A DNA stretch of 64,000 bases. Source: Lactobacillus apis. Its GTDB lineage: Bacteria > Bacillota > Bacilli > Lactobacillales > Lactobacillaceae. A model generated the notes under the pieces. It saw only the letters and a program-made list of their open reading frames with translations. It ran no database searches and was not told where the DNA came from. Positions 16,131-27,179 of this stretch are shown piece by piece (the first letter of the stretch is position 1; every line of letters starts with the position of its first letter). The position numbers were made by a program, and so were the translations under genes. The stretch is taken from contig NZ_PDKP01000001.1 of NCBI RefSeq assembly GCF_002837055.1, forward strand, positions 669,285 through 733,284, given 5' to 3'.

Positions 16131-18527
16131 ATGAAATATAACCAGTATGCATATGTTGAAACAAAATTAGAAACGCAGGTTAAAGAACTACTACAAATTA
16201 AATTTTTGCCTGCTAACTATCAGGATCTATCTTTTGCGCAACTATTAGCCGAAATGGTAGAAAATTGTCGGGCTGAAGTTCAGCCAAATGATGAAAACGC
16301 TCGTGCTACAAAACTAAATGAATTTGCTGTTTCACCTACACAAACCTTGGCAGCTTTCTTGGAGACAAAACCAGAAGAAATTTCATTGATTGAATTTTAT
16401 AATATCGCTTTACAGTTATTGGACTACCGTGTTCATTATGACTACGACCTAAATGATCCCTGCAAGACGATGAAAAAGCAAGCTTTGCCAATGGTCGACA
16501 GTATTAGTAATAAAGAAGAACTAATTAGTGCCTTTTACCGATTATTAAATACGCGCACCAAAAACGGTCAGCTGCTAATCGATGTAATGGCTGGCAAAGG
16601 CTATTTTTATAACCGTAAAAATGAATTGCCTACTAACCAGTTTGTCTTCTTGAACGGTAAAAGCTTACCAGTATTTGACACTAGCAAAGTAATTCGAGAA
16701 GTTGTTTATGTTGAAAGTGATCTAGATACTGATGGCGACGGCCAATCCGACTTACTTCAAGCAACTATTTTTCGTCCTTTCGAAAGTGAAAAAATGCCTG
16801 TTCCAGCCTTGTATACAGCTAGTCCCTACTTTGGTGGAATTATTGACAACGAAAAACGTAACCATAATGTTGACGAAAATCTGACGGATGCTACTGAATG
16901 GACAAATCCACAGTACGAGCCATCTGCCATAGTCAAAGCGAGAAAACCAAGTGATGAAAATACTTCTTCTGCAACTGAAATGGCTGTCGGCAAATCTTCT
17001 TATACCCTAAATGAATATTTGTTAGCTCGCGGCTTTGCCAGTGTTTTTGCTGGTGCAATCGGTACACGAGGAAGTGACGGTCTGCGAATCACAGGTGCCC
17101 CAGAAGAAACTGAGAGTGCCAAAGGAATTATTGAATGGCTTCATGGAGACAGAATTGCCTATACCGACCGCTCGCGAAAACATGAGATTAAAGCAGATTG
17201 GTGCAACCATAATATTGGAATGACCGGTCGCTCATATTTAGGGACTTTACAAATTGCAATCGCAACGACTGGTGTTGCCGGATTAAAGACAGTTGTCTCT
17301 GAAGCTGCTATATCTTCTTGGTATGACTACTACCGTGAACACGGCCTTGTAATCGCTCCTGAAGATTGTCAAGGTGAAGACTTAGATTTATTAGCAGAAA
17401 CTTGTCAATCTAACTTACTGGATTCAGGTGACTACATTAAGATTAAGCCTAAATATGATGAAATGCAGGCTAGTCTACTAGAAAAAGAAGACCGTAAAAC
17501 GGGCCAATATTCTGATTACTGGGAAAATAGAAATTACCGTCATCATACAGATAAAATCAATTGCTCTTGGATTAGCGTTCATGGCCTAAATGACTGGAAC
17601 GTCAAGCCGAAAAATGTCTATAAAATTTGGCAAAAAGTAAAAGACTTACCGGTTGAGCACCACTTATTTTTACACCAAGGACCTCATTATAATATGAATA
17701 ACTTGGTATCAATTGATTTCACTGATTTAATGAATTTATGGTTTGTTCACGAATTATTGGGTATCGAAAATAATGCCTACAATCAATGGCCAACTGTCAT
17801 GATTCAAGACAATCTCGAGGCCGATATCTGGCACGATGAAGAGGACTGGAGCAATGACGTTGGTCAAAAAGTAGTTTACTACCCAACTGACGATGCCGAA
17901 TTGCAAAAAGATGGTAACGGCAAAAAGAAGCTTGCTTTTCTTGATTTAGGTGGTAAAGATTTTAAAGCAGCTAAAATTTCTGAAAGTGCTTGGCAAGATA
18001 AATTTATTGCTGGTGATGAAAAATGGGCTAAGCCTAGTCTTCGCTTTACAACAGATGAGTTTATTCACCCAGTAACTATTGTTGGACGTCCTGAAGTAAA
18101 ATTACATGTTTCATCTAGTCTTAACAAAGGCCAAATTTCTGTTGCTCTAGTGGAGCTTGGTGACCGTAAGCGTCTAACTGCAGTACCAAAATTCCTGATG
18201 CGTGATGGCCAAGAACTTGGTTTTCGTTTTGGAACAGATACATTGCAAGAATTTGTTCCTGATAAGCTATCTCATGCTAAATTAATAACTAAGGCTCACA
18301 TGAATCTACAGAATTATGCGGACATGCAAAAACCTGCAGCAATTGAGCCCGGAGAATTCTATGATTTGAGCTTTGAATTACAACCTACTTACTATAAAGT
18401 TCCAGTAGGCAGCAAACTATGCTTAATTATCTATTCAACTGACCAAGGCATGACCAAACGACCACTTGAAGAAACAACTTATACGATTGATCTCGCAAAA
18501 ACAGAAATCAAATTTAACGAAAAATAA
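16131..18527 (+). CDS. pepX: Xaa-Pro dipeptidyl-peptidase PepX
   Basis: PepX (798 residues; S15 family) releases X-Pro dipeptides from the N-terminus of casein-derived and other proline-rich peptides in the cytoplasm. There is an N-terminal helical dimerisation domain (1-145), an alpha/beta-hydrolase catalytic domain and a C-terminal jelly roll (about 580-798). The catalytic Ser is at residue 368 in GRSYLGT, Asp488 in GLNDWNVKP and the probable His519 in HQGPHYNM, with spacing like lactococcal PepX. AAGGAGG precedes the ATG. Single-gene transcript. Confidence 0.97.
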   Translation: MKYNQYAYVETKLETQVKELLQIKFLPANYQDLSFAQLLAEMVENCRAEVQPNDENARATKLNEFAVSPTQTLAAFLETKPEEISLIEFYNIALQLLDYRVHYDYDLNDPCKTMKKQALPMVDSISNKEELISAFYRLLNTRTKNGQLLIDVMAGKGYFYNRKNELPTNQFVFLNGKSLPVFDTSKVIREVVYVESDLDTDGDGQSDLLQATIFRPFESEKMPVPALYTASPYFGGIIDNEKRNHNVDENLTDATEWTNPQYEPSAIVKARKPSDENTSSATEMAVGKSSYTLNEYLLARGFASVFAGAIGTRGSDGLRITGAPEETESAKGIIEWLHGDRIAYTDRSRKHEIKADWCNHNIGMTGRSYLGTLQIAIATTGVAGLKTVVSEAAISSWYDYYREHGLVIAPEDCQGEDLDLLAETCQSNLLDSGDYIKIKPKYDEMQASLLEKEDRKTGQYSDYWENRNYRHHTDKINCSWISVHGLNDWNVKPKNVYKIWQKVKDLPVEHHLFLHQGPHYNMNNLVSIDFTDLMNLWFVHELLGIENNAYNQWPTVMIQDNLEADIWHDEEDWSNDVGQKVVYYPTDDAELQKDGNGKKKLAFLDLGGKDFKAAKISESAWQDKFIAGDEKWAKPSLRFTTDEFIHPVTIVGRPEVKLHVSSSLNKGQISVALVELGDRKRLTAVPKFLMRDGQELGFRFGTDTLQEFVPDKLSHAKLITKAHMNLQNYADMQKPAAIEPGEFYDLSFELQPTYYKVPVGSKLCLIIYSTDQGMTKRPLEETTYTIDLAKTEIKFNEK

Positions 18528-18535
18528 ATTGAAGC

Positions 18536-18572
18536 AAAAAGAGAACTACGGATAACCCGTAGTTCTCTTTTT
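18536..18572. terminator. Shared terminator between pepX and carB
   Basis: AAAAAGAGAACTACGG / CCGTAGTTCTCTTTTT with an ATAAC loop. It lies between convergent genes and works on both strands. Confidence 0.9.
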
Positions 18573-18584
18573 GTTAGCTTTTTT

Positions 18585-21500
18585 CTATTTTAAGCTCGTT
18601 GTTATAAATGAACGATTTTCCAAAGCGATTAATAGTGCTCGCGCTGTATCTAGACTAGTAATCAATGGAATATTTTGCTGGATTGCATTTTGTCTAATAA
18701 TGAAGCCATCAGAGTTTTTGGCCACATCGTGCCCCATTGTATTAATTACTAGATCAATCTTACCATTTTTAAACTCACTTAAAAGGTTGTCTTCCTTTTC
18801 TTCATGGATTTTACTTACTTCAGTTACATGAAGGCCATTATCCCGCAAGAAGTTAGCTGTTCCACTAGTGGCAAAAATTCTGTAACCGATTTGAGCAAAT
18901 CTTTTGGCAATCGGTAAGATTGCTTGTTTGTCACGGTCCTCAATTGTTAACAAAACATTGCCGCTGTCAGGAATTTGCATATTGGCGCCTGAAAAGGCCT
19001 TGTACAATGCTTTAGGGAAGCTCAAGTCGCTACCCATAACCTCACCAGTTGATTTCATTTCTGGTCCAAGGTAACTATCGACATCAGCAAGCTTACTGAA
19101 TGAAAAGACAGGTGCCTTAACACTAATCATTTTTGGTTCAGGAGCCAAGCCATCAGCATAACCTTGCTCTTTCAAGCTCTCACCCATAATTACTCGTGTT
19201 GCTACTTGTGCCATTTCAATATCAGTAATTTTACTCAAAAATGGAACTGTTCGACTAGCACGTGGGTTAACTTCAATAATATAAATTTCCCCATCACGCT
19301 CAATTAGCTGCAAGTTCATGATACCATGACAATTTAGCTTCAAGGCTAGTTTCTTGGTAACATCAGCAATTTTTTGCTTAATATCAGGGGTAAAGGTTTG
19401 AGCTGGGTAAACAGCCATTGAGTCACCAGAGTGAACTCCGGCGTGTTCAATATGTTCCATAATTCCTGGAATTAGAACTGTTTCGCCATCACAAATTGCA
19501 TCAACGTCACACTCGCGACCGTCAAGATAGTCGTCAACCAGGATTGGATGGCTGCTGGCGATATCAACGTGATTATTTAAGTAATCTTCGAGTTCTGCTT
19601 CAGTATAAACAATTTCCATTGCCTTACCACCAAGCACATAACTAGGTCTTACTAAAACAGGATAACCAAGTTGCTTTGCTGCTTCAATTACACCGTCGTG
19701 CGTGGTAGTAGTTATACCTTGAGGTTGCTTTAATCCTAATTCTTTAACTACTTGGTCAAACAATTCACGGTCTTCAGCACGGTTCAAATCAGCCACACTA
19801 GTACCTAAGATCTTAACTCCATGTTCTTCTAAGCCCGCAGCCAAGTTGATTGAGGTTTGTCCACCAAACTGAATAATGACACCCTCAGGCTTTTCTAAGT
19901 CACAAACGTTTAAGACATCTTCTAAAGTTAATGGTTCAAAGTATAATTTATCTGAAATAGAGAAATCAGTTGAAACAGTTTCTGGATTAGAGTTAATGAC
20001 AATTGCTTCATATCCCATTTTCTGCAATGCCTTCACACAGTGAACAGTAGCGTAATCGAATTCTACCCCTTGACCAATTCTAATTGGACCCGAACCAACA
20101 ACCAAAACTGATTTTTTGTTAGTTTTCAAACTTTCATTTTCAAGATCATAAGTTGAATAAAAGTATGGTGTCTTAGAAACAAATTCTGCAGCACAAGTGT
20201 CAACCATTTTATAGACTGGAATAATTCCGTTACTCTTACGTAAACTACGTACCTGATCTACATTTTCATTCCACAAGTTGGCAATAGTATCATCGCTAAA
20301 ACCGTATTTTTTGGCATTCTTTAATATGGCAATATCATCAGGATTTGCTTGAATTTCTTTTTCTAATTCTACAATGTGCTTAACGATATCCAAGAAGTAG
20401 AAATTAATTTTTGTCAACTCATGCACGTCTGAAATTGAGTAATCTCTTCTAAAGGCCTCAGCAATATAGAAGAGACGGTCATCTTGTACCTTAACTAATT
20501 TAGTTTCAAGATCTTCGTCGCTTGCTTCATGTGCTTCTTTAGAGAAAAAGTCTTTTTGATCAATTTCAAGTGAACGCACAGCTTTTTGGAATGCTTCTTC
20601 AGCTGTACGACCAATTGCCATTACTTCTCCAGTGGCTTTCATTTGTGTACCAAGTTGACGATCAGCCTTGGTAAACTTGTCAAATGGAAAACGTGGAATC
20701 TTGCAGACAACGTAATCAAGCGCAGGCTCAAATTCAGCAAAAGTTGTACCAGTAACAGGATTCTTGATTTCATCTAAAGTTAAACCAACAGCAATTTTGG
20801 CTGCCATCTTGGCAATCGGATAACCAGTTGCTTTAGAAGCTAAGGCTGATGATCTTGAAACACGAGGGTTAACTTCGATAACATCGTAGTCAAAACTATT
20901 AGGATCAAGGGCTAACTGAACATTACATCCCCCTTCAATCTTCAAAGCTCTAATCAAACGCAAGGAACAGTCTCTAAGCATTTGATACTCTTTATCAGAT
21001 AGAGTTTGAGAAGGCGAGAAAACAATTGAATCTCCTGTGTGAATACCAACTGGATCGAAGTTTTCCATACAACATACAATCATGGCATTATCATCATGAT
21101 CTCGCATTACTTCAAATTCGATTTCTTTGTAGCCAGCAATTGATTTTTCAATTAAACATTCAGTTACTGGTGACAATTCCAAACCATTTTTGGCAACACT
21201 AGCAAGTTCTTCGCGGTCATTACAAATACCGCCACCTGTTCCACCCATTGTGAAAGCAGGACGAACAATTATTGGATAGCCAATTTCATCACCAAAGTCT
21301 AAAGCTTCTTGAACGGTTTTAACACTTTTTGAAGGTGGAACTGGTTCGCCTAATTTTTGACACAGTTTTTTGAACTTCTCTCGGTCTTCTGCTTGTTCGA
21401 TTGACTCAAGTTTAGTTCCCAGAAGTTCAATATTTAACTCATCCAAAATACCAGTTTCAGCTAGGGATAAGGCCATGTTTAAGCCAACTTGACCACCCAA

Positions 21501-21767
21501 AGTAGGTAAAATTGCATCAGGATATTCTTGACGAATGATACGTGAGACTGAATCAACTGTTAATGGCTCGATATATACTTTATCGGCAATTGTTGTATCA
21601 GTCATAATTGTTGCTGGATTAGAGTTAACCAGTACTACTTCATAACCTTCTTCACGTAAAGCAAGACAGGCTTGCGTTCCCGAATAGTCAAATTCGGCAG
21701 CTTGACCAATAATAATCGGACCAGAACCGATCACCATTATTTTTTTGATATCTGTTCTTTTAGGCAT
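18585..21767 (-). CDS. carB: Carbamoyl-phosphate synthase large chain
   Basis: CarB (1060 residues) makes carbamoyl phosphate from bicarbonate, ammonia (from CarA) and 2 ATP. Two homologous halves are visible: carboxyphosphate half (1-400; [19 protein letters not shown]) and carbamate half (about 550-930; [15 protein letters not shown]), each an ATP-grasp unit. The C-terminal allosteric MGS-like domain ends near 1060. Start taken at MPKRTD (21767), overlapping carA by 8 nt. It is the last gene of the pyrRBC-carAB transcript and lies in a pyrimidine context, so UMP rather than arginine synthesis is its main role. Confidence 0.97.
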   Translation of the reverse strand: MPKRTDIKKIMVIGSGPIIIGQAAEFDYSGTQACLALREEGYEVVLVNSNPATIMTDTTIADKVYIEPLTVDSVSRIIRQEYPDAILPTLGGQVGLNMALSLAETGILDELNIELLGTKLESIEQAEDREKFKKLCQKLGEPVPPSKSVKTVQEALDFGDEIGYPIIVRPAFTMGGTGGGICNDREELASVAKNGLELSPVTECLIEKSIAGYKEIEFEVMRDHDDNAMIVCCMENFDPVGIHTGDSIVFSPSQTLSDKEYQMLRDCSLRLIRALKIEGGCNVQLALDPNSFDYDVIEVNPRVSRSSALASKATGYPIAKMAAKIAVGLTLDEIKNPVTGTTFAEFEPALDYVVCKIPRFPFDKFTKADRQLGTQMKATGEVMAIGRTAEEAFQKAVRSLEIDQKDFFSKEAHEASDEDLETKLVKVQDDRLFYIAEAFRRDYSISDVHELTKINFYFLDIVKHIVELEKEIQANPDDIAILKNAKKYGFSDDTIANLWNENVDQVRSLRKSNGIIPVYKMVDTCAAEFVSKTPYFYSTYDLENESLKTNKKSVLVVGSGPIRIGQGVEFDYATVHCVKALQKMGYEAIVINSNPETVSTDFSISDKLYFEPLTLEDVLNVCDLEKPEGVIIQFGGQTSINLAAGLEEHGVKILGTSVADLNRAEDRELFDQVVKELGLKQPQGITTTTHDGVIEAAKQLGYPVLVRPSYVLGGKAMEIVYTEAELEDYLNNHVDIASSHPILVDDYLDGRECDVDAICDGETVLIPGIMEHIEHAGVHSGDSMAVYPAQTFTPDIKQKIADVTKKLALKLNCHGIMNLQLIERDGEIYIIEVNPRASRTVPFLSKITDIEMAQVATRVIMGESLKEQGYADGLAPEPKMISVKAPVFSFSKLADVDSYLGPEMKSTGEVMGSDLSFPKALYKAFSGANMQIPDSGNVLLTIEDRDKQAILPIAKRFAQIGYRIFATSGTANFLRDNGLHVTEVSKIHEEKEDNLLSEFKNGKIDLVINTMGHDVAKNSDGFIIRQNAIQQNIPLITSLDTARALLIALENRSFITTSLK

Positions 21768-22845
21768 GCTTCTGTGCTTCCTTTCTTTGATCAATCATTT
21801 GCATGAAATAGTCAAAAATACTTTCTTCATCGTGAGGTCCAGGGGTACTGTCTGGGTGGAATTGAACTGAAAAAGCTGGATACTTTTTATGGCGTAATCC
21901 TTCTACAGTGCCGTCATTAACTTCAACGTGAGTAATCATGAGGTTTTCTGGATCAACCGAATCGCGATCAACTGCGTATCCATGGTTTTGTGAAGTAAAG
22001 CCGATATTACCAGTTGCAATTTCACGCACTGGGTGGTTAAAACCACGGTGACCGAATTTCATTTTATAAGTTTTGGCACCATTAGCTAAGGCAAATACTT
22101 GGTGACCCATACATATACCCATCAAAGGAATATGCTTTTCCACCTCTTTAACCATTTCTACGGCATCTGCCATTTCAAGCGGATCACCAGGTCCATTGGA
22201 CAAGAGCACACCGTCTGGTTTCAATGATAAGATTTTTTCGGCCGAAACTGTGTAAGGTAAAACAACACAGTTACAGTCACGTTTGGCAAGCTCACGTAAA
22301 ATACTGTTCTTTAAGCCAAAATCAACTACAACGATATTACGTTTTGAACCAGGTACAGGGTAAGAAGTAGAAGTTGAAACTCGACTAATTACACCTTGAG
22401 TAACATTGGTCTTTTTAAGCTCAGAAGCAACTGTCTCTGCTTCTTCTTTTGAATCGCAGATTTGTCCTCTCATAGTTCCATGCATTCTCAACTTTTTAAC
22501 CAGTTCCCTGGTATCGATTCCCTGGATTCCTGGGATATCCAAGCTTTCCAAAAAGTCTGGTAAAGTTGTTTGCATCCGCCAATTATCTGGGTAGCGTGCA
22601 ACTTGATGGCAAATCACGCCCTTAATGCCAGGCTCAAGTGATTCATAATCTGCCAGCGTAATCCCATAATTACCAATTAACGGATTGGTAAAAACTAAAA
22701 TTTGATCTGCATATGATTGATCCGTAATAGCTTCTTGATAACCTGTCATACCTGTTGTGAATACGACTTCACCTTTGGTTTCTCTTTTGCTGCCAAAGCC
22801 TTCGCCTTCATATATGCTGCCATCTTCTAAGATTAAGTATCTCAT
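21760..22845 (-). CDS. carA: Carbamoyl-phosphate synthase small chain
   Basis: CarA (361 residues) is the glutaminase subunit. The N-terminal domain contacts CarB. The class I amidotransferase domain has the nucleophile Cys in GICMGHQ and the His in [13 protein letters not shown]. It starts directly after the pyrC stop codon and overlaps carB downstream, so subunits are probably made in step. Confidence 0.97.
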   Translation of the reverse strand: MRYLILEDGSIYEGEGFGSKRETKGEVVFTTGMTGYQEAITDQSYADQILVFTNPLIGNYGITLADYESLEPGIKGVICHQVARYPDNWRMQTTLPDFLESLDIPGIQGIDTRELVKKLRMHGTMRGQICDSKEEAETVASELKKTNVTQGVISRVSTSTSYPVPGSKRNIVVVDFGLKNSILRELAKRDCNCVVLPYTVSAEKILSLKPDGVLLSNGPGDPLEMADAVEMVKEVEKHIPLMGICMGHQVFALANGAKTYKMKFGHRGFNHPVREIATGNIGFTSQNHGYAVDRDSVDPENLMITHVEVNDGTVEGLRHKKYPAFSVQFHPDSTPGPHDEESIFDYFMQMIDQRKEAQKHA

Positions 22846-24120
22846 TTAATTTCCTTCCTTTTGGTAAACAACTTTACCATCGACTATGGTCATGGATGTT
22901 TGACCATAAACTTCATCCCCCGTAAAAGGAGTATTAGTTCCTTTTGATAAATAATCAGTTTCGGCAATTTTATGACTACTATTCAAGTCAAAAATTGCAA
23001 TATCTGCGGGTTGTCCTAAAGCTATCCTGCCCGCTTGACTAAGTCCAAACGCTTCGGCAGGTTTAGCAGTTAACCATTTCAATAACTGCGTTAGTGAAAA
23101 AACACCGGTTTTAACAAAATGGGTATATAGTTCGCTAAAGACAGTTTCGCTCCCAGTGATGCCAAAGGCGGCTTTTGCAAAACCACCTGCCTTATCTTCT
23201 TGGGTATGCGGAGCATGATCTGTTGCAATCATATCAATTGTACCGTCAAGTAAACCTTCAATTAGCGCTTGTTGATCAGCCTTACTTCTAAGTGGCGGAT
23301 TCATTTTATAGTTACCGTCATTTGCAGGGATGTCGTAATCCGCAATTAACAAGTGATGTGGTGCAACTTCACAAGTAACGTTAATACCTGCCTTCTTGGC
23401 AAGTCTTACCAAAGCCACACTCTTTTCAGTTGAAACATGACAAATGTGATATCTCACACCCGTCTTTTGTGCAAGCAATAGATCACGTGCAATTTGTGTT
23501 GTCTCGGCCAACTCAGTAACTGGCCGCACCCCAAACTCCTCTGCTTTTTTTCCTTCATTTATCACACCCAGATTAAAAAGCGAATCATCTTGCGCGTGCT
23601 CAGCGATGACTAGATTATTCTTCTTTGCTTGCTGCATGGCCAAGTACATTGTTTGTGCACTCTGAACACCCTTACCATCGTTACTTAATGCAAAACAGCC
23701 TGCTTCTTTTAAGCCGCGATAATCCGGAATCTCATCGCCTATTTCATCTGTCGTTATCGGACCATACTGCATGATATGAATCACACCATGGTCCTGATTA
23801 TTTTTAACCATCTCAGACATTAATTCCGGTGTGTTAGGTACTGGAATAACATTTGGCATAGCACCAACAGTAGTGAAGCCACCATGCGCTGCTGCTTTAG
23901 AACCAGTCTGCACGTTTTCTTTATTAGTTTGGCCAGGATCACGATAATGAACGTGAACATCAACTAAGCCAGGACTAACCAATTTTCCACCTGCATCAAT
24001 TTCATTGTCTCCTGTAAGTGATTGTCCAATAGCAACTATTTTGCCTTTTTCAATTAAGAGATCACCTGGCTCAATTCGGTCCCCGATAAAAAGTTGACCG
24101 TTTTTAATTACAGTTGACAT
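22846..24120 (-). CDS. pyrC: Dihydroorotase
   Basis: A 424-residue class I dihydroorotase that closes carbamoyl aspartate to dihydroorotate. Zinc ligands appear in DVHVHYRDPGQT, the later His in EHAQDD and HICHVST, and Asp in ATDHAPHTQEDK. The start ATG overlaps the end of pyrB by 1 nt, and it is directly followed by carA. Confidence 0.96.
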   Translation of the reverse strand: MSTVIKNGQLFIGDRIEPGDLLIEKGKIVAIGQSLTGDNEIDAGGKLVSPGLVDVHVHYRDPGQTNKENVQTGSKAAAHGGFTTVGAMPNVIPVPNTPELMSEMVKNNQDHGVIHIMQYGPITTDEIGDEIPDYRGLKEAGCFALSNDGKGVQSAQTMYLAMQQAKKNNLVIAEHAQDDSLFNLGVINEGKKAEEFGVRPVTELAETTQIARDLLLAQKTGVRYHICHVSTEKSVALVRLAKKAGINVTCEVAPHHLLIADYDIPANDGNYKMNPPLRSKADQQALIEGLLDGTIDMIATDHAPHTQEDKAGGFAKAAFGITGSETVFSELYTHFVKTGVFSLTQLLKWLTAKPAEAFGLSQAGRIALGQPADIAIFDLNSSHKIAETDYLSKGTNTPFTGDEVYGQTSMTIVDGKVVYQKEGN

Positions 24121-25076
24121 TAGGAAAGGCCTCCTAGCTTGCGCCCACGCACTACAGCTTCAATCATTGCCATTCTCATAAATACCCCATTTTCCATTTG
24201 GCGAACAAAGCGGCATTTAGGTGCTTCTACCAGTTCACTTGCCAATTCAACTCCACGGTTAATTGGACCTGGATGCATAATAATGGCATCATCTTTCATT
24301 TGATCATAGCGTTTCTGATTAATTCCAAATTCTTCGTGATATTGCTTTGCATCAAACTGTGCTTCATTTGGATCACCAGCGTGACGTTCATGTTGAACCC
24401 GTAAGAGCATCATGACATCCATTTGGTCGACTAATTCATCAAGCTCTTTAAACTGACCATACTGATCATATTTGCTGTCGTACCAGTAGCTTGGGCCAGA
24501 GAAGTAAACCTGCGCACCTAACTTATTTAAGAGCTCCATGTTGCTCTTAGCTACTCTTGAGTTAGTGATGTCACCGACAATTGCAATTTTGAGATCTTTA
24601 AAATGACCAAATTGTTCGTAAATTGTCATCATGTCTAGTAGGCATTGCGAAGGATGTTGTCCACTACCGTCACCAGCATTAATTACGCCAATGTTTAAAT
24701 GCTCATTTTCCTTAGGATGGATTAACTCTTCATAATATTCATTCTCAGGATGTCTAATCACTTCGAGATCAATTCCGACGGCTTGCATAACTAGTGAAGT
24801 ATCATAAAGCGTTTCGCCTTTCTTAGTTGAACTATGAGATGGATCAAACGGAATAACCGTTAATCCTAACTTTCTTTCAGCCATTTCAAAGCTAGTATGC
24901 GTCCTACTAGAATTTTCGAAAAACATGTTTGTAACATATACAGGCTCAGTTAAATAAGGTCTAGCACCACCATTTTTAAAGTATTGTGCACGCGCAATCA
25001 ATGCTTCAACTTCTTGCACACTCAGGTCTTCAACACTGACGAATGATGATAAAGTGACTAAATTGGTCGTTTTCAT
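24120..25076 (-). CDS. pyrB: Aspartate carbamoyltransferase catalytic chain
   Basis: PyrB (318 residues) joins carbamoyl phosphate to aspartate. The carbamoyl-phosphate site [13 protein letters not shown] and the C-terminal [10 protein letters not shown] are intact. There is no pyrI regulatory chain, as usual in Firmicutes, so control is at the RNA level through the attenuator in its leader. Confidence 0.97.
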   Translation of the reverse strand: MKTTNLVTLSSFVSVEDLSVQEVEALIARAQYFKNGGARPYLTEPVYVTNMFFENSSRTHTSFEMAERKLGLTVIPFDPSHSSTKKGETLYDTSLVMQAVGIDLEVIRHPENEYYEELIHPKENEHLNIGVINAGDGSGQHPSQCLLDMMTIYEQFGHFKDLKIAIVGDITNSRVAKSNMELLNKLGAQVYFSGPSYWYDSKYDQYGQFKELDELVDQMDVMMLLRVQHERHAGDPNEAQFDAKQYHEEFGINQKRYDQMKDDAIIMHPGPINRGVELASELVEAPKCRFVRQMENGVFMRMAMIEAVVRGRKLGGLS

Positions 25077-25095
25077 TTTAAAACTCTTTTCTTTT

Positions 25096-25133
25096 GCAAA
25101 AAAATAAACCGGAAGCTTTTACTCCAGGTTTAT
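25096..25133 (-). terminator. Attenuator terminator ahead of pyrB
   Basis: Minus strand ATAAACCTGGAG...CTTCCGGTTTAT stem followed by seven T, ending about 20 nt before the pyrB start codon. It pairs functionally with the PyrR site at 25184-25206. Confidence 0.85.
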
Positions 25134-25183
25134 CAAAAGGGAATTTTATTTTATGCAGTGCCGCACAAAAGAAACTCAAGCCC

Positions 25184-25206
25184 TTCTGACCCTCTCTGGA
25201 GTCAAT
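25184..25206 (-). promoter_or_regulatory. PyrR-binding site in the pyrR-pyrB leader
   Basis: Minus strand GACTCCAGAGAGGGTC forms the small stem-loop recognised by PyrR in Firmicutes (known pattern ARUCCNGNGAGGYU, matched at most positions). When UMP is plentiful PyrR holds this hairpin, which favours the downstream terminator. Confidence 0.85.
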
Positions 25207-25235
25207 TAAATGGTTGAATTAAATCATAACTTTTA

Positions 25236-25775
25236 TCACGATAGTGGCTTCAGTTCAACACTATCTTTTTGATCAATTTCTTCAACTTTAACGGCAACTT
25301 GCTCGTTTGAAGAAGTTGGAATATTTTTACCGACAAAATCAGCTCTAATTGGTAACTCACGGTGACCGCGATCAACTAACACGGCAACAGAAATTGAGCT
25401 CGGACGTCCCATGTCCATCAATGCATCCATAGCCGCACGAATTGTTCGGCCAGTGTAAATAACATCATCAACAAGGATTACATGTTTATCAGTAATATTA
25501 ACGCCCAATTCATCTGAGTTAACAACAGGATCCTGTTTTAAAGAAGCATCATGACGGTCATCACGATAAAGTGTGATATCAAGTTGACCAAAAGGTACAT
25601 CTACGCCTTCAAGTTTTTGAATCCGGTCGTGAATACGTTGTGCTAAATAAACACCACGAGTTTTGATGCCAACTAAAACTAAATCTTCTGTGCCTTTATT
25701 ATGTTCAATAATTTCATAAGTAATTCGTGTCAAAGCACGCTTCATTGCAAGCGCATCCCAGATTTCTTTTGCCAT
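25236..25775 (-). CDS. pyrR: Pyrimidine operon attenuator PyrR
   Basis: PyrR (179 residues) is a UMP/UTP-responsive RNA-binding attenuation protein with weak uracil phosphoribosyltransferase activity. It has a phosphoribosyltransferase fold with PRPP loop [26 protein letters not shown] lies 7 nt before the ATG at 25775 (MAKEIW); ATG 25778 is possible. A longer frame to 25811 runs into the attenuator hairpin and is not a gene start. Flanked on both sides by its own target leaders. Confidence 0.96.
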   Translation of the reverse strand: MAKEIWDALAMKRALTRITYEIIEHNKGTEDLVLVGIKTRGVYLAQRIHDRIQKLEGVDVPFGQLDITLYRDDRHDASLKQDPVVNSDELGVNITDKHVILVDDVIYTGRTIRAAMDALMDMGRPSSISVAVLVDRGHRELPIRADFVGKNIPTSSNEQVAVKVEEIDQKDSVELKPLS

Positions 25776-25802
25776 CATTTTTCTCCTATTACCGTTGCTA
25801 TG

Positions 25803-25833
25803 AAAAAACACCTAGTCTAAATGAGACTAGGTG
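25803..25833 (-). terminator. Attenuator terminator ahead of pyrR
   Basis: Minus strand CACCTAGTCTC / GAGACTAGGTG-type stem (CACCTAGTCT with AGACTAGGTG) followed by six T, 28 nt before the pyrR start. Confidence 0.88.
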
Positions 25834-25865
25834 CTTCCTAAAAAGTTTGATACTTAATTAAGCCT

Positions 25866-25892
25866 GCCTTGCTAGCCTCACTGGACTAATTT
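25866..25892 (-). promoter_or_regulatory. PyrR-binding site in the pyrR leader
   Basis: Minus strand AGTCCAGTGAGGCT matches the Firmicutes PyrR loop ARUCCNGNGAGGYU at every fixed position and is followed by AGCAAGG, the usual companion sequence. With the terminator at 25803-25833 it makes a complete attenuator giving feedback on pyrR. Confidence 0.92.
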
Positions 25893-25912
25893 AAAGGACA
25901 TATTTCTATTTA

Positions 25913-25941
25913 AATATACGTGTTCCACTCCTACTTGTCAA
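25913..25941 (-). promoter_or_regulatory. Promoter of the pyrR-pyrB-pyrC-carA-carB operon
   Basis: Minus strand TTGACA, 17 nt, TATATT, with transcription starting near 25906, just ahead of the PyrR site. It separates this operon from pyrD, which lies upstream on the same strand. Confidence 0.82.
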
Positions 25942-26011
25942 CTAAAAATCTTAGGTTTTAGCTGAATTCAAGAAAGAGTATCAAACATAAATTTGCTCTT
26001 ACTTGTTAAAC

Positions 26012-26935
26012 TTAGTTAAACTCGACCTGATTAACTAAGTCATTAATGTCTCCGACACCTAGTTCTTCAAGTACCGCTGGCAAATCACGTACAATATGTG
26101 GACATGCTAATGCATCCTTAAAATGAGCACTGCCAACTTCGACTGCATTAGCACCTGCTAGCATAAATTCGACAACATCTTTTGCAGATTCAATTCCACC
26201 CATTCCGATAATTGGCAAGTTAGTAGCCTGACGCACTTGATTAATCTGATACAGTGCAATTGGCTTTACAGCGCTACCAGAATAACCGCCGATATTGTTA
26301 CCTAAAAGTGGTTTACGTGTTTTAAGATCAATCCGCATCCCAGTTACCGTGTTAATCATTGCCAATCCATCAGCGCCACCAGCTTCTGCTGCACGCGCAA
26401 TTTCAGTTGTGCTTGTTACATTTGGCGTTAACTTAATATAAATTGGCACATTAACCGCAGCCTTAATTTTAGCAGTTAAACTTTCAACGAGTTCAGGATG
26501 AACACCAAAGGTCATGCCACCTTCAGCAACATTAGGACAGGAAAAGTTGATTTCTAGTGCATCAACTAAGTTTGAATTAGCTAATTTAGTTGCTACTTCA
26601 ACGTAACCCTCTTCACTTTCACCACCTACGCTTGCAATTAGTGGCAGCATCGGATAACTCTTTTTCAATTCAGGTAATTTGTCGCTTACGACTTGATCAA
26701 CTCCTGGATTTGTTAGGCCAACCGAGTTAAGTACCCCATTGTCTAAAACGGCAATTTGTGGTTGCGGATTACCAACTCGCGCTTTTGGCGTAGTTGTTTT
26801 AATTACTAGTGCACCTAATTCATTCAAATCAAATTTCTTAGCTGCTGGTACGTCGCCAAAACCAAAAGTACCACTAGCAGGCATGATTGGATTTTTTAAA
26901 TTAAGTCCTGGTAATTTTACGCTGATATTTGTCAT
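26012..26935 (-). CDS. pyrD: Dihydroorotate dehydrogenase, class 1B type
   Basis: An FMN barrel enzyme of 307 residues that oxidises dihydroorotate to orotate. The active-site base is Cys133 in [11 protein letters not shown], marking class 1. The length and N-terminus ([22 protein letters not shown]) resemble the 1B catalytic subunit, which normally works with the iron-sulphur flavoprotein PyrK to use NAD. No pyrK lies in this window. Start chosen at ATG 26935 after GGAGG. No PyrR site is visible in its leader, unlike the other pyr transcripts. Confidence 0.92.
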   Translation of the reverse strand: MTNISVKLPGLNLKNPIMPASGTFGFGDVPAAKKFDLNELGALVIKTTTPKARVGNPQPQIAVLDNGVLNSVGLTNPGVDQVVSDKLPELKKSYPMLPLIASVGGESEEGYVEVATKLANSNLVDALEINFSCPNVAEGGMTFGVHPELVESLTAKIKAAVNVPIYIKLTPNVTSTTEIARAAEAGGADGLAMINTVTGMRIDLKTRKPLLGNNIGGYSGSAVKPIALYQINQVRQATNLPIIGMGGIESAKDVVEFMLAGANAVEVGSAHFKDALACPHIVRDLPAVLEELGVGDINDLVNQVEFN

Positions 26936-27026
26936 AAGTTCCTCCAAAAATGAATGCTCTCAGTCATTACAATTATTTTTGGCTCTATTTTACACGTTTT
27001 TTCATTTTTTAAAAACTAAAAATTGG

Positions 27027-27055
27027 TTGTATTTTATTGATGAAGGTGGTAATCT
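27027..27055 (+). promoter_or_regulatory. Promoter of pyrF-pyrE
   Basis: TTGTAT, 17 nt, TAATCT; transcription would start near 27062, at the head of the PyrR attenuator. Confidence 0.6.
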
Positions 27056-27074
27056 CAATGTTGACAAACTTTAA

Positions 27075-27095
27075 ACGGTACAGAGAGACCGCAAG
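27075..27095 (+). promoter_or_regulatory. PyrR-binding site in the pyrF leader
   Basis: CGGT-ACAGAGAG-ACCG forms a hairpin presenting the CAGAGAG loop of PyrR sites, followed by GCAAG. It deviates from consensus at several stem positions but keeps pairing. Confidence 0.78.
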
Positions 27096-27118
27096 TTGAA
27101 CATGACTTAAATTAAATA

Positions 27119-27163
27119 AAAAGTCTATTTTGTTGCACTCTTGTACCAGAATAGGCTTTTTTG
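27119..27163 (+). terminator. Attenuator terminator ahead of pyrF
   Basis: AAAAGTCTATTTTG...CAGAATAGGCTTTTTT hairpin, ending 17 nt before the pyrF start codon. Completes the third PyrR attenuator. Confidence 0.82.
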
Positions 27164-27179
27164 CTTGTGGAGGTTTTTA

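Noticed and set aside
25776-25811. Longer pyrR start
   Set aside because: The extension runs into the attenuator terminator; AGGAG fits the ATG at 25775.
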